A stretch of DNA of 64,000 nucleotides from Glandiceps talaboti. Taxonomy: Eukaryota; Hemichordata; Enteropneusta; Spengelidae. The notes below the pieces were generated by a model. The model had not been told where the DNA came from, did no database searches, and saw only the letters and a program-made list of their open reading frames with translations. Both the position numbers and the translations under genes were made by a program. Shown here one piece after another: positions 48,801 to 56,974 of the stretch; the stretch's first letter is position 1; each line of letters opens with the position of its first letter. The stretch spans positions 17,259,367 to 17,323,366 of the forward strand of contig NC_135557.1 of NCBI RefSeq assembly GCF_964340395.1, written 5' to 3'.

Positions 48801-49140
48801 CACAACTATTGCAACAACAAACTTTATTACAACCTTTTTAATACAATTTGTGCAAAGTCTTATCTTTTAAAAGAGAAACTAAAAATATTTCTTTCGTCCT
48901 TTTTGTTTGTTTGTTTCAGATTGCAGCTGTAGCAGTAACTACTCAGGGACAGAATCAGAACATTGTCTATCGGAACCTCCTCCACCCATGATGTACAGTG
49001 ACCAGTATCTGTCAGACCCTCCACCAATACGTTACACTGAGACACCGTCTCTCCCCAACCCCCCACCCCCACCCCCACCTCCTGCTATGATGTTTACGGA
49101 TATCAAACCTATCAGTAAACCAAGACACTCCGAGCTGTAG
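33781..49140 (+). CDS. CDON: CDON/BOC-family Hedgehog co-receptor (spliced gene, 16 coding exons)
   Basis: Single-pass type I membrane protein of 1087 residues after joining 16 exons; all exon phases agree and every intron is GT-AG. Order: signal peptide (1-34), five Ig domains (about 38-512, each with its Cys pair), Thr/Ser-rich linker (513-545), two FN3 domains (546-753), Gly/Ser-rich stalk, transmembrane helix (about 804-828) and a 259-residue cytoplasmic tail with two poly-proline runs. The last FN3 carries GFYMYHRQTDSDDDKDY (689-705), close to the CDON/BOC third-FN3 signature, and Ig2 has the family's YKxxxxW pattern. In vertebrates CDON/BOC bind Hedgehog through FN3-3 and Patched through FN3-1/2, at the plasma membrane; that role is inferred here. 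An in-frame TAA lies one codon before the chosen ATG (33781). Five Ig domains suit CDON better than BOC (four), but an invertebrate gene probably predates that split. Human CDON is slightly longer and has three FN3 domains. Confidence 0.93.
34134..34890. mobile_element. CTGGTAATCC-family MITE interrupted by copy A
   Basis: Left part (TTCTAAGATAGACACAAA, ATTGTTGCAATATGTT, TTGAATGGACATTGGTTT) and right part (ACAGGGTGATTATATCC, CACCCTCTTGTGGAATCTACCACATTGAA, TTTCTATCTT) match the two halves of the elements at 39497-39821 and 44913-45221; the long-TIR element lies between them. Confidence 0.75.
34237..34696. mobile_element. Long-TIR foldback element, copy A (Mutator-like, 9-bp TSD)
   Basis: 460 bp with long inverted arms: the left arm reads CAAAATCCGATGTAATGTAC, then TTTCTTTTTGGCTGTTAC and a GTTCTTTTGTGAGCGCTCG block, and all recur inverted on the right. 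Flanked by a perfect 9-bp TSD, GTGTTTCTG (34228-34236 and 34697-34705). Long TIRs with a 9-bp TSD are the Mutator-superfamily pattern. It is inserted inside another MITE (34134-34890), in CDON intron 1. Confidence 0.85.
35241..35537 (+). CDS. CDON: CDON exon 2: Ig domain 1
   Basis: Residues 35-133, a complete Ig domain in one symmetric phase 1-1 exon. Landmarks are Cys61, Trp72 and Cys114 in HTGTYQC. Sequon NNS at 117-119. Acceptor ttcttccag, donor gtaagt. Confidence 0.93.
35591..35812. mobile_element. CAGGGGTGAACAAATC MITE, copy 1 (CDON intron 2)
   Basis: 222 bp with perfect 16-bp inverted ends CAGGGGTGAACAAATC. The inside is itself largely palindromic (CCACTGGTCC/GGACCAGTG, GTCCGGGGACCACC). 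No clear TSD: CATAT on the left against TATAT on the right. Confidence 0.88.
36303..36449 (+). CDS. CDON: CDON exon 3: Ig domain 2, first half
   Basis: Residues 134-182 with Cys158. The usual strand-C Trp is replaced by the EYKRQREW pattern (170-177), which resembles Ig2 of vertebrate CDON/BOC. Phase 1-1, donor gtatgg. Together with exon 4 it makes one Ig domain. Confidence 0.9.
36516..36655. repeat. About 34-bp tandem repeat in CDON intron 3
   Basis: Four units of GTTATAACAAATACCTTGTTAAAGCGAACAGTTT; diverged traces continue to about 37100. Confidence 0.9.
37585..37731 (+). CDS. CDON: CDON exon 4: Ig domain 2, second half
   Basis: Residues 183-231. Contains MPSGNLQIFNVS and DKGTYKC (Cys208, pairing with Cys158), then a PVSEKRQ loop. 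Sequons NVS and NST. Phase 1-1, donor gtacgt. It has the same length as exon 3 (147 nt). Confidence 0.91.
38153..38440 (+). CDS. CDON: CDON exon 5: Ig domain 3
   Basis: Residues 232-327, a complete I-set-like Ig domain: WEGENATLEC (Cys262), Trp274, DEGTYIC (Cys308). Phase 1-1, donor gtaagt. Fragments resembling the end of this exon and its donor recur in the following intron (see 38500-38740). Confidence 0.93.
38500..38740 (+). repeat. Degenerate copies of CDON exon 5 end with donor sites
   Basis: After the true donor at 38441, similar blocks recur near 38502-38529, 38618-38636 and 38670-38731: GTSTCKCTCAGTGTCATAG followed by gtaagt, each preceded or followed by TTACATCTGTGTAACTGAGAA. The last also resembles the more upstream exon part (CAGAATGGAGTTGGGTTTC). 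Confidence 0.75.
39269..39430 (+). CDS. CDON: CDON exon 6: Ig domain 4, first half
   Basis: Residues 328-381 with Cys351 and Trp364 in DIRWLF. Phase 1-1, donor gtgagt. The last roughly 20 nt plus the donor and early intron are copied at 39828-39920 and again near 45222-45300. Confidence 0.92.
39497..39821. mobile_element. CTGGTAATCC-family MITE, CDON intron 6
   Basis: 325 bp with inverted ends: CTGGTAGTTCAGTCTTCAG on the left against AAAGGCTGGATTACCAG on the right, plus TAAGATAG/CTATCTTA just inside. No ORF. On its right it is followed by a copy of the exon 6 end (39828-39920). Confidence 0.8.
39828..39920 (+). repeat. Copy of CDON exon 6 end and donor region
   Basis: ATGGGTCTTAAACATTCACTACTTGGCGAGTTCTAATTTA resembles 39407-39447 base for base with few changes, and the match runs on through the early intron. 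The donor GT is GC here. A third, more diverged copy lies at 45222-45300. Confidence 0.8.
40101..40211 (+). CDS. CDON: CDON exon 7: Ig domain 4, second half
   Basis: Residues 382-418, completing Ig4 with QYGMYQC (Cys400). Phase 1-1, acceptor tgccttccag, donor gtaaga. Confidence 0.91.
40447..40715. repeat. Tandem repeat in CDON intron 7
   Basis: GAGCTGCCAGAAATAGAAAGTAACAGGTTTTCTCATTGGTCTATGCTTAGCTGGTTTTGTGA twice, followed by two shortened units with AAAGTAACAGGTGTTTTCATTGG. Confidence 0.88.
40871..41152 (+). CDS. CDON: CDON exon 8: Ig domain 5
   Basis: Residues 419-512, a complete Ig domain with Cys443, Trp455 and DEGEYQC (Cys494). Phase 1-1, donor gtaaat. A fifth Ig domain distinguishes CDON (five) from BOC (four) in vertebrates. 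Confidence 0.93.
41390..41715. repeat. About 62-bp tandem repeat in CDON intron 8
   Basis: Five diverged units around TGTCAGGGGGTGTAACTCxTATCCCTAACCAAACTTxxATTGGTTAATTGATCC; a single further unit sits at about 42365-42410, in intron 9. Confidence 0.85.
41767..41865 (+). CDS. CDON: CDON exon 9: Thr/Ser-rich linker
   Basis: Residues 513-545, a low-complexity Thr/Ser/Pro segment between the Ig array and the FN3 domains. It is symmetric (phase 1-1, 99 nt), so skipping would keep the frame. Its position fits the linker that lies before FN3-1 in vertebrate CDON. Support is acceptor ttacag, donor gtaaga and frame only, so it is weaker than for the domain exons. Confidence 0.75.
41940..42335. repeat. 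Spaced GCCCTCTAGTGTT motifs in CDON intron 9
   Basis: Near-matches at 41949, 42027, 42199 and 42321, with weaker ones at 42100 and 42262, spaced 60-100 bp. GCCCTCTAGTG resembles hAT-type element ends such as those at 33149. Confidence 0.6.
42463..42675 (+). CDS. CDON: CDON exon 10: first FN3 domain found, first part
   Basis: Residues 546-616. Opens with VPDAPGKP; has the FN3 core Trp in MVRWTW, then DNGGSPITAFQVQYR and RRRSYEITG. The wording is closest to the second FN3 of vertebrate CDON. Phase 1-1, donor gtacgt. Confidence 0.9.
42848..43029 (+). CDS. CDON: CDON exon 11: end of first FN3 and start of second
   Basis: Residues 617-677. VYRFRVIAVNVHGEGKPSE closes the first FN3; after a short linker, TTAITVEWE opens the next. 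Enters at phase 1 and leaves at phase 0 (donor gtaagt), the first phase change in the gene. Confidence 0.9.
43640..43868 (+). CDS. CDON: CDON exon 12: last FN3 (Hedgehog-binding type)
   Basis: Residues 678-753. Contains GFYMYHRQTDSDDDKDY, then LDPETMYDVKMCSFNLGG and FSNVVQIET. This arrangement is diagnostic of the third FN3 of CDON/BOC, which in vertebrates binds Hedgehog in a calcium-dependent way; the acidic SDDDKD loop is in the expected place. Phase 0-1. Confidence 0.93.
43890..43990. mobile_element. CTGGTAATCC-family MITE, truncated, CDON intron 12
   Basis: Starts CTGGTAATCCAGCCTTCGGT, continues TTACTAAGAT and AACACAAGTGGGTGCTAGCGGTTCC, then stops where a CAGGGGTGAAC element begins at 43991. 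About two thirds is missing. Confidence 0.65.
43991..44175. mobile_element. CAGGGGTGAACAAATC MITE, copy 3, inverted and truncated
   Basis: Begins CAGGGGTGAACATATCATTT and reads as the reverse complement of the right half of the other copies through the ACAACTTTTTAATATAG region, then ends without the second terminus. It abuts the truncated MITE at 43890-43990. Confidence 0.78.
44437..44697 (+). CDS. CDON: CDON exon 13: stalk and transmembrane segment
   Basis: Residues 754-840: Thr-rich then Gly/Ser-rich stalk, an acidic cap (SDSD), a hydrophobic helix of about 25 residues (804-828, LYLIIGIVVALMVLMIVVFI core), then a basic stop-transfer WRSKR. Phase 1-1, acceptor tttgacag, donor gtaagt. Confidence 0.92.
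44913..45221. mobile_element. CTGGTAATCC-family MITE, CDON intron 13
   Basis: 309 bp, the same element as 39497-39821, with ends CTGGTAGTTGAACCTTCAGT and ACTGAAGGCTGGATTACCAG and the same internal GTGATTAGAATC.CACAACAGAGGAA and TGTGTAATCTACCACATTGAAGA blocks. Confidence 0.82.
45409..45686 (+). CDS. CDON: CDON exon 14: proximal cytoplasmic tail
   Basis: Residues 841-933. Starts TDSMEWKKRQYYDP, similar in style to the juxtamembrane tail of the family, and has a seven-proline run after TSP. Poly-proline tracts are candidate SH3-, WW- or profilin-type ligands (inference). Phase 1-0, donor gtaagt. Confidence 0.85.
46193..46551. mobile_element. Inverted-repeat element, CDON intron 14
   Basis: Ends GGCGAGATCAATAGTTCAACATAGGA and its near-perfect inverted match TCCTACATTGAACTATTGACCTCGCC, 359 bp in all. 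No ORF; no TSD recognised. Confidence 0.7.
46810..47079. mobile_element. CAGGGGTGAACAAATC MITE, copy 2 (CDON intron 14)
   Basis: 270 bp, same order as copy 1 but with about 48 extra internal bases (AAGTCATCTGAATATACAG region). Flanked by ACATT on both sides (46805-46809 and 47080-47084), a possible 5-bp TSD. Confidence 0.87.
47363..47716. mobile_element. Long-TIR foldback element, copy B
   Basis: 354 bp in CDON intron 14, the same family as 34237-34696 but in opposite orientation: its right end matches the left end of copy A and vice versa, including the internal segment with GGTGGTTTTCTTTC. Flanked by CACTCTC on both sides (47356-47362 and 47717-47723), a 7-bp match. Confidence 0.82.
47830..48073 (+). 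CDS. CDON: CDON exon 15: Ser/Asn/His/Cys-rich cytoplasmic segment
   Basis: Residues 934-1014 after an intron of about 2.1 kb. Polar and low in complexity, with a CCHGSSNEHLCSCDH cluster and a basic His/Lys stretch (HRKHHKEHH). Frame, acceptor (ttgtag) and donor (gtaagt) fit, and phase 0-1 joins exons 14 and 16. Composition gives little homology support. Confidence 0.75.
48464..48667. repeat. 68-bp tandem repeat in CDON intron 15
   Basis: Three units of ATCACTCAGCCGTCTTCAATTGTTATTGTATACAATTCAATGACATATCTTTGTCACAGGAGGGCGCT, the last two almost identical. Confidence 0.95.
48920..49140 (+). CDS. CDON: CDON exon 16: C-terminal tail and stop
   Basis: Residues 1015-1087 and a TAG at 49138-49140. 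Contains two near-repeats (LSEPPPPMMYSDQY and LSDPPPIRYTE), an eight-proline run and the C-terminus KPRHSEL. The acceptor ttgtttcag fits phase 1. Confidence 0.82.
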
Positions 49141-49874
49141 AATTTCTAGTATAGATTTATATAGTTCCTGGTCCATCAAGTGATTTTGACTTCTTGAGGT
49201 GATGTCATGCAAATTTGACCTTTACGGGTGACATCAGACAATTACCTTTGCTTAGTAGTAGTAGCAAAATTTATTTAAGAACAGGGTAACCAGGAAACAA
49301 CATAAGCTGATTTCCACCTGGGCCCTGTACCACTCACCAAAAAACATTACATACCACACAAAAGAAAGTACAAACAATGCAGAAGCAAAGTTTACGGTGA
49401 TGTCATGCAAATTTGACCTTTATGGGTGAAGGCAACCTTTTCTGAAGGTTCACCCTGACTGGTTAGAAAGATACGTAACAAATGACATCTGTTACCTGAT
49501 GGCGTATTGTTAATAGTTATCAAGATAAAGTACAATTTACTTTAAAATGGCTTCTCCTCACCCCGTCACTTTTTGGACCAGGAACACTTAAAGAGATGAC
49601 ACAAAGGCTAAATATTGTATATAAAGATTTATATATTAAAAGAGATCAATTTCACATCTAGTTTGTCTTCAGCGAGATAGGTATGTACGATGAATTTAAA
49701 TATTGACCTTTCACCCCACCGTGAACTTTGACCTACAATGACTGTACCATGAATTTATGCTAATATGTCACAGTTGAACCTTATTTTCAAATATTTGGAC
49801 TTATCATGATGATTTCAATTAACCCTGTCTAAAATCAATTTACGATTACTTCAAAATTAGAGAAGTTCAATAAA
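49141..49874 (+). other. Probable CDON 3' UTR
   Basis: No ORF continues after the stop. Possible poly(A) signals are ATTAAA at 49635-49640 and AATAAA at 49869-49874; which is used cannot be told. A direct repeat of about 30 bp (GTGATGTCATGCAAATTTGA start) occurs at about 49199 and 49397. Confidence 0.4.
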
Positions 49875-52800
49875 TTTTGTCAAAAAAATTATTGATAGGA
49901 AATTTACTATTTTGACATCAGTTCATTATTTGACATCATTTCTATCAGGTCAGTCGAAAATGGATGTAGAATTTGTCAAAATTTATGGAAAAGGAATAAT
50001 TTGTGTTTGCTTTGAATTTGAATGGTTTATTTAGATCTATTGTGCATTTGATATGTTGAATGCATGCTAGATGTGAAATTTGAACTAGGCGAAAACAAGC
50101 CCACCAAGTTACATTTTATTATTGTGTAAAATACTTAGATGACAAAAAAGGTATATAAGCATTTGTTATACATTAGGAAGAATACAGGACACTGCCATTA
50201 AATCGGTTCCTTCTCTGTTCTTACTTAATTCATAAAGAGGGGGTGGTTGGGAGTTTGGAATTGCGATAGTGTCTCCCATTTCTAGGGGGTAATACAGGGT
50301 TCGAGTTTGAACAGCAGATAAGGGGGTGATAGTTTAGGTTGTGTTGCCTTGCCATTGGGTTTGAAGGGTTTGGGGATGTTGAATTTGGTTATGATATGAG
50401 GGGTCAGTATTGGTACTGTAATGATGGGCTGAGGTGGCTTTTACTTTGGTTATGATGGGTGAAAGGTGGGTTGAAATGGGTTGTTAAATCTTGCCATGTG
50501 GGATGGATGTGTTACTGTCGATGCCAAGATGGAAGTCACATGGGAGATTAGGGATGGCATATTATGGACAAAAAGGACAGAACTTACACTCATTGTACTG
50601 TTGAAGGCAACTTCAGTATTGAAATAGCACTTATTAATGTTACTGATGGTCTTGCAGCAGTTTGTTATTTGGGTACACCCCTATTATACAAACCTACACA
50701 GATTGTCATTTGGATACACCCCAATTGTACAAACCCACACAGATTGTCATTTGGATACACCCCTATTGTACAAACCCACACAGATTGTCATTTGGATATA
50801 CCCCTATAGTGCAAATCCACCACAGACTCAAATAAAGTGACCTTCCAATATAATGGTACAATATGTCACTCGTGTTTCAAGTTTCTAGATTAAATAATTG
50901 CTGCAATAACTGAAACATGTTACTTCCCTTCCTTCGTGAAAAAAGACTTTTTTTGGTAAACTGGTGTGGATGAGGGGTCCCACAAGATAATCTATGGAAG
51001 GGGTTTGTCAGACGAGAATTTTTTATACAAAGAAGTGCAATATATTTGGATCTACCCATAAGATAGAAATAGATTAAATAAACTGCTTGGAAGTGTACTT
51101 TTCAATAGACATTTTGTGTATAGCACGCCCTCTTGTGGTCAAGCAGAGCATGTAAGTTGACAGCTGACAATTATGGTTGAAATGTAACATTTGGAATCCA
51201 AAAGAAACTTTGTAACAGTTGCGTTCTGTAAAATAAACTTTGATTGCAACAGTCACTGTAAATGTCATAAATCATGGCATGTATATACCACTAGAGGGCA
51301 TTGCGTTTGGCAAAGTTTGTTGAAACACTGTCAGTCATTGTCGTGTTATTCAAAGCCAGGTTTCACTTGTGATTTAAACTTTCAAAACAATGAGTTTGTT
51401 GTTTTCCAGCAGACTACGAAGTTGGGCTAAAAATGTCTGAAATACAGTTTTATGTATTAAATAAGAGGCAATGATATTATTTTGAGTGGAGAGAAATTCT
51501 TGCCATGAGATTAAGTATACAATATAAATAGTGGTTATCGAGGAGAGAGTATTTGATAGGCATCTATCAAAACTGGAAATACAATTTCATTTCTTGAGAT
51601 GACAAACGGGTATTTTTGTGACTGAAAGAGTATGCAAAGGATTGGATGCAAATGCAAATTACACAGCCATATTTGGGCAAGAGAAAAAGTTTGTTACAGT
51701 TTTACAACATAGTGCAAGATAGATACATTGTATTTTATTTAGGGTTTCCTAGCAACGCAGATAACTTGCAAATACTATACAAAGTGACATAACTATAAAG
51801 ATATGTAAATAATGAAAGAAGAATTTTAATGTCATTTTTGTATTCAATAATTTCTCTGAGAGGCTGGAAAATACCTTTTTATGAAGGTAAAAAAATAGAT
51901 TTTTTTTTTAAAAAGAAAAGTTTTATTTCACAAACTGTGTTTGGATCTAAAATGTAGGCTCTAATATTAATTGTAAAGTCTTTTTTCTGTGAGTGAATTT
52001 TCTGACTGTTTTCTAGACTTTTGTGCTGTTGTTTTCTTTCTTAAATATTTGTTTCTTGACAGCGAACATGTTTTTTTCACTTATTGTGGAATATATTGAG
52101 GAAAGTGTGTTAAACCATACTTAAAATTGTTAGATATGATAAAAGTTGTCTGTTGTGCATTCCCAGTTGAAGAAAGTCTTTTCTTTACCTATTGTGTACA
52201 ACTGATTTCCCTGCAAGTTTCACTGAATATTTAGTAGTTAACCCTACCCTATATTAGGCAGCAGGCTTGCATAGAATTTCAACATTCTGCTAGTTGATGT
52301 AATTCCAGAGTTCATACATACAGGAAAAGTGCTTGAAAGTTCCGGAAAAATGTGTTCTCCAGAAATCCCCTGAAAGTGAAATTCAGTAAATGATAAAGAA
52401 AGTGTTGGAAATATCTGGAAAAATAGTACATACTATGGGGAATCTCCTTGGAAGTGAAATTTGGTGAAAGTCATGGAAAATTTCTGGGAAAATGTTACAT
52501 GTTGTAGGAATCTCTTTGGAAGTGAACTGTTACATGATCGTTTACAACTTTCCTTACCAAGCAAACTGCTATAAGAACTAGTTTAAAAGTGATCTGATGG
52601 TGAGAAATTCTTTAAAATGCTTAGAAAATGACAAAAGTTGAACATGAAAAACTCCAGGAAATTCACATGACTTTAAATGTATGAACTTGATGTGTAGGAT
52701 TTGTTAACAACAACGTGGTCTTATAGTTGTTAAGTTAAATAGTATATTTTACTGTGAAATACTTTATTTTATATTACTGCTTCCATTGCTATGTCTAACA

Positions 52801-55636
52801 TAGGATATCAGACTTTCAGTTACAATGGTGGCACCTGTGGGATAACAAAGTTTCATTGTTACAATGGTATTAGCTGTGGGATAACAAAGTTTTCGTTCTG
52901 TTACAATGGTGGCAGCTGTGGATATACACAAATTTCTACTTATATTTTGATATGTACAAATGTTGACATAAGCAGTAACTTTTACTGTGAAAAACATCTT
53001 GCTGCTTCCATTTCTAGGTCTACAGCTGACTCTACATAAAATTTCATGGACATATTCTGAATCCTGTTGAATTACATTTTGCTATAAAATCTAAGTAATG
53101 CTGGAACGAAGTAGTAAAGCCTAAAATCTATCATTTCAATTCTCGATACCCACAATAGAATTCTACCACCTAAGTTTGTAATAAAAAGACTTTGGTTTCT
53201 TGGTTGACACCATAACTTCCTCTCTATGAGCTCCACATACATTATGATAGGCTTGCCTGACAAGTCAACCGTTTTGTTCTATTTTGACCCCCTAGCATGG
53301 GCTAAAATGCTATTGCGAGTATCGAGAATTCCATGTTAAAATGGAGATAAAATAAGGAATTTCACAGTACATACCATAATAGACTTGGTTTTCAGTTTGT
53401 GCTGGTTTCCATTCTTGTGTACTTATATTTGTTGATTGTACTTCCATTCTTTTCATACTGCTAGATATCTCTACTCACAGGTAGAATTTTCAGGAGTTTA
53501 AATCTGTATTATTCCTGTATTGCAGACCAGTTCAAGGAACAATAGCCACTGAATAGAAAATAAATGACACTTTCAATATTGAATATTCAATACTTCATTA
53601 TTTTTAAAACTTTAACAATTTGAAAACTCCTATTTAAAGCATTTTTGCTGAAGTCTCCATTTCATGGTTGAAAGTTGTTTTTTTATCAATCTCCATATTA
53701 ACTAAACCCTACCACAAGGGGGCGCTGTCTATTTCCCACACTGGCTCCAGTGTGATATTTGAAATATTGTACAAAATGTTAAGTTTTGACGGGATATGTT
53801 ACAATGGTGTCAGCTGTTAGAAAACACATAGTTTCACTTTGTTTCTATGGTGACAGCTGTTCATGGGACAATAGTTTCATTCTGTAACAATGGTGGCAGC
53901 TGTGGGATAATAGTTTTACTTTGTTACTATGGTGACAACTGTACATGGGATGATTTTCGTTCTGTAACAATGGTGGCAGCTGTGGGATAACAATCATTCT
54001 GTTACCATGGTGGTAGCTGTGGGATAACACAAACTTCTTAGATTTTCTGCTATTTCTCACCTTGAAATGTTGATATTGTAATTCACTTAAATTTTAAAAT
54101 ACTGATAAACAAAGGGTAGAAGTTGAAGAAGTTGTATTTTTACAATTGCATTCCACACAAGTGTAATGATCGTACTGTACGATATCAAATACCATGACAA
54201 ATATACCGTTTTCATACCAACCATTCTTAAAAAACATTAGATTTTTGTTTCTAAACGTGCTAATTTTGTGAAATTTTTTTAACAAAACAGAAAAAGTAAA
54301 GAAAAGTAAGTTATTACACTATGTATATATTGATATAATTATGTTACAGTATTTTAGATCATTTATTTATTATCACCAGACGACAGTCATGTTTCCTACC
54401 ACGTCATGAATTGTGAAACTGTAAGTGTGACCTTCCCACCCCTATTTCGACTATCAAAATGGTATAATCTGATTGTTTTTCAGACTGTTCGATTACATTA
54501 TGGGTTAGATAGGTCTATCTGTAGTTGGGAGGGGAGGGGAGTATATTATTAAAGGTAGGGACTAGCCACCTAAATTTGCCTACGACATTAAATATGTCCA
54601 ATCTCATTTCTGTCATGTGCTTGTAATTCAGCCCAAGATTTCTTGGGGTTGGAAAGTACAAATGCAAGAAATGACATGAAAAAGTTTAAAAAGTAAATAA
54701 TGGCAGACAAAGAAATTGTAGGAATTACTATATGCAGTCCAATTCACAAGTGACTTGGGAAATTAAACAATAGAAAGTGTGGTATGGCCTACCACATGAC
54801 TACACATCTGCCAATTGATGAGCACATTTGGCCATACAGGTTGAAGGTTCTGTTTCTCAGGAGTAACTTGTCCATTACTTTGTCAACTAAGATTAAGCCA
54901 TTTCAGCAAAGGAATACAGAAAGTGGTGTTGATGTTTGAAGTTATTTCTGAAAATTTAGATCATTATTGAAGTACCAGATATGGAGATGAATATATCGTT
55001 GATGTCATGAATGATAAACTTTGGTGAGACCCTCCTTAAAGATCTACAGTTGTTGCTATCTGTAATCTACTTATTCTTCAATAAGGAGGTTAGCAGCTTA
55101 GAACATAGTGTACTTGTTGGCATAACTTACCTATGTCTAACAAAGTCTTAGATGCAATGATTTTTTTTTGTTAAAACCCATTTTAATCATGTAAAATATC
55201 AGTGTACTTAAACATGTGACCGTTGTGCAAATATTACAAATTGAAATAAAACATGAACATTTTATGTACTGAGGATGTGGATTGTGTAATCTTTGCTTGG
55301 GGGCAGTAGGTGTAAAGGGAGACTGTAAAATACATTGTGTCACTCTGCCCTCACCGGCCGCCTTTTGGGAGAAGGGTTGACCGATGTGTGAGGGCGCCCT
55401 GTCATGGCAGACTTTACAGACAAGTGAAAAAGGAGCCTTGCAGGCAAACTGAGGCTATGACCTCAAGGAGTGGACTAACAAAAGCATGGTGTTGAGTGTA
55501 GAATTGCAAAGGATCAGGATATGGCTGTTGTTTACGGAAATATAATCACCGGAGTAATGAAACGGAAATGATTCACGAACAGACAAATACAATAGCTAAC
55601 TCGCTGTGCAGGGAAAGTCGGCATGTGTGATGAATA
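49875..55636. other. Intergenic DNA 3' of CDON
   Basis: No gene recognised. Three diverged units of about 85 bp around GGAAATxTCTGGxAAAATxxTACAT lie at 52320-52530. Two clusters of TCTGTTACAATGGTGGCAGCTGTGGGATAACA repeats lie at 52820-52930 and 53795-54035. Confidence 0.5.
50675..50825. repeat. About 42-bp tandem repeat, 4 units
   Basis: AGATTGTCATTTGGATACACCCCTATTGTACAAACCCACAC. Confidence 0.93.
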
Positions 55637-55640
55637 GTTG

Positions 55641-56219
55641 TGTTGTGAACCTGGATGGGGTATGAATAACATAAGATATGAGAAGTATGAGCGAAGTGGC
55701 CTAAATGTTCGGTAGCTAACCCCGGTTCACAAATGTATAAACAGCCATACGGATAACCAGTGTTCTTACCGTGTTCAGTCTTCTAGACTAGATCTGCAAT
55801 AATAACATCTAGTAAAATATTTCCAGTCCCAAATAGTCCCATATAGTACACCAGTACCAATTACCAGTCCCAAATAGTACTCCAGTACCAATCACCAGGG
55901 CTAATATTCCAGTAGTTCTTCTACCAGTAATACAGTACCACTCTGGATACCAAGATAGTCTTTAGGTACGTCCAATCAGAGTTACCAAAGATAGAACAAT
56001 AGGATAAGTCTCCCACAGTAGATATACGTGTTCATTCAACCATAGTCCACAAGCAAGAGAAAGTGGAGTCCAGACAGCACATGGTTTGGATCTGGTCTCT
56101 GCAGGGGGCCAGGTTCCCTTTTAAGGATACCTTCCCAACCAGAGTTTCCCAATCAAATACCAACACCTCATAGGTCATCTAACTACGTAATAGGTCACTT
56201 ACTGGCCCGTTTCACAACA
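55641..56219 (-). repeat. 3' LTR of the retrotransposon (left copy)
   Basis: 579 bp with the intact 9-bp inverted ends TGTTGTGAA/TTCACAACA. It contains an internal stretch of short near-repeats (CCAGTCCCAAATAGT, CCAGTACCAAT) at about 55825-55935, where several of the length differences from the other LTR lie. Confidence 0.9.
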
Positions 56220-56232
56220 CTCTTCCCACCTT
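56220..56232 (-). promoter_or_regulatory. Polypurine tract of the retrotransposon
   Basis: Directly abutting the left LTR, the minus strand reads AAGGTGGGAAGAG before the LTR start. A purine run here is what primes plus-strand DNA synthesis, and its position supports minus orientation of the element. Confidence 0.65.
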
Positions 56233-56746
56233 CATTTTTTGGAGGTCAACCCAGGGTCCCACAAAACTAATTAATTAAATGTTCCTATTCAACAAAGTAG
56301 AATGCCAATTAACTTTTGGTGGCAAAAGGGCAAATTCAAACAATAACAAGAAACTCTATTTAACTAAGAGCTTTGTTAATTAACAACAACGGGCAAAACT
56401 ACTTATTTACAGAATAGCAAACTGCCATCCATGGCTCCCTAGCATGTTACGGGATAGCCTTCCTGGTTTATGTTCAAAACAGAGAGCGGTGCCGTTATGC
56501 AGCATGAGGTCCAACACTGCATTCACAGACAAATCCAGATGAGCGATATTAACTTTACTAAATGAATTGTAACTTGTAAATTGTAAAAATGTCTGTGTCC
56601 GCCTGTGTGGAGAAATATGACATTTTCATAGGTTGAACCCTATTTATGGTAGAACTAGAAGTACTATCCTTATATTCTGAGTATGATGTGGTTTCGGTTT
56701 ATTGCCATGTTCATTAGAGGCCTTAACAACTGACGTTTGGGGCGAG

Positions 56747-56974
56747 CTATGCCTCGTTGGTTGACCTCTTCGCATTTAAAGACATCGCAAATTGAACTTT
56801 CCTGTTTATATCACTGTCATCAATGTCCCTATGTGGACAATCTCTCTTATAATGATCCTGATCGCCACAATTATAACACTTTGGGCTTGCTGGTGATGGA
56901 GATCCATTTCTATAGTTCGGTCTTGAATTATCAGGGTTATCATTCTTGTTAACTAAATGTGCAAAAGTAAACAC
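56747..56974 (-). pseudogene. Gag nucleocapsid zinc knuckle
   Basis: Contains CYNCGDQDHYKRDC, a CX2CX4HX4C knuckle that binds RNA in retroelement nucleocapsids, preceded by an Asn/Pro/Ser-rich linker. The frame is shifted relative to the Gag core, so it looks like the C-terminal part of the same gene after one indel. A stop follows about 30 residues after the knuckle; no protease motif appears. Confidence 0.8.
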
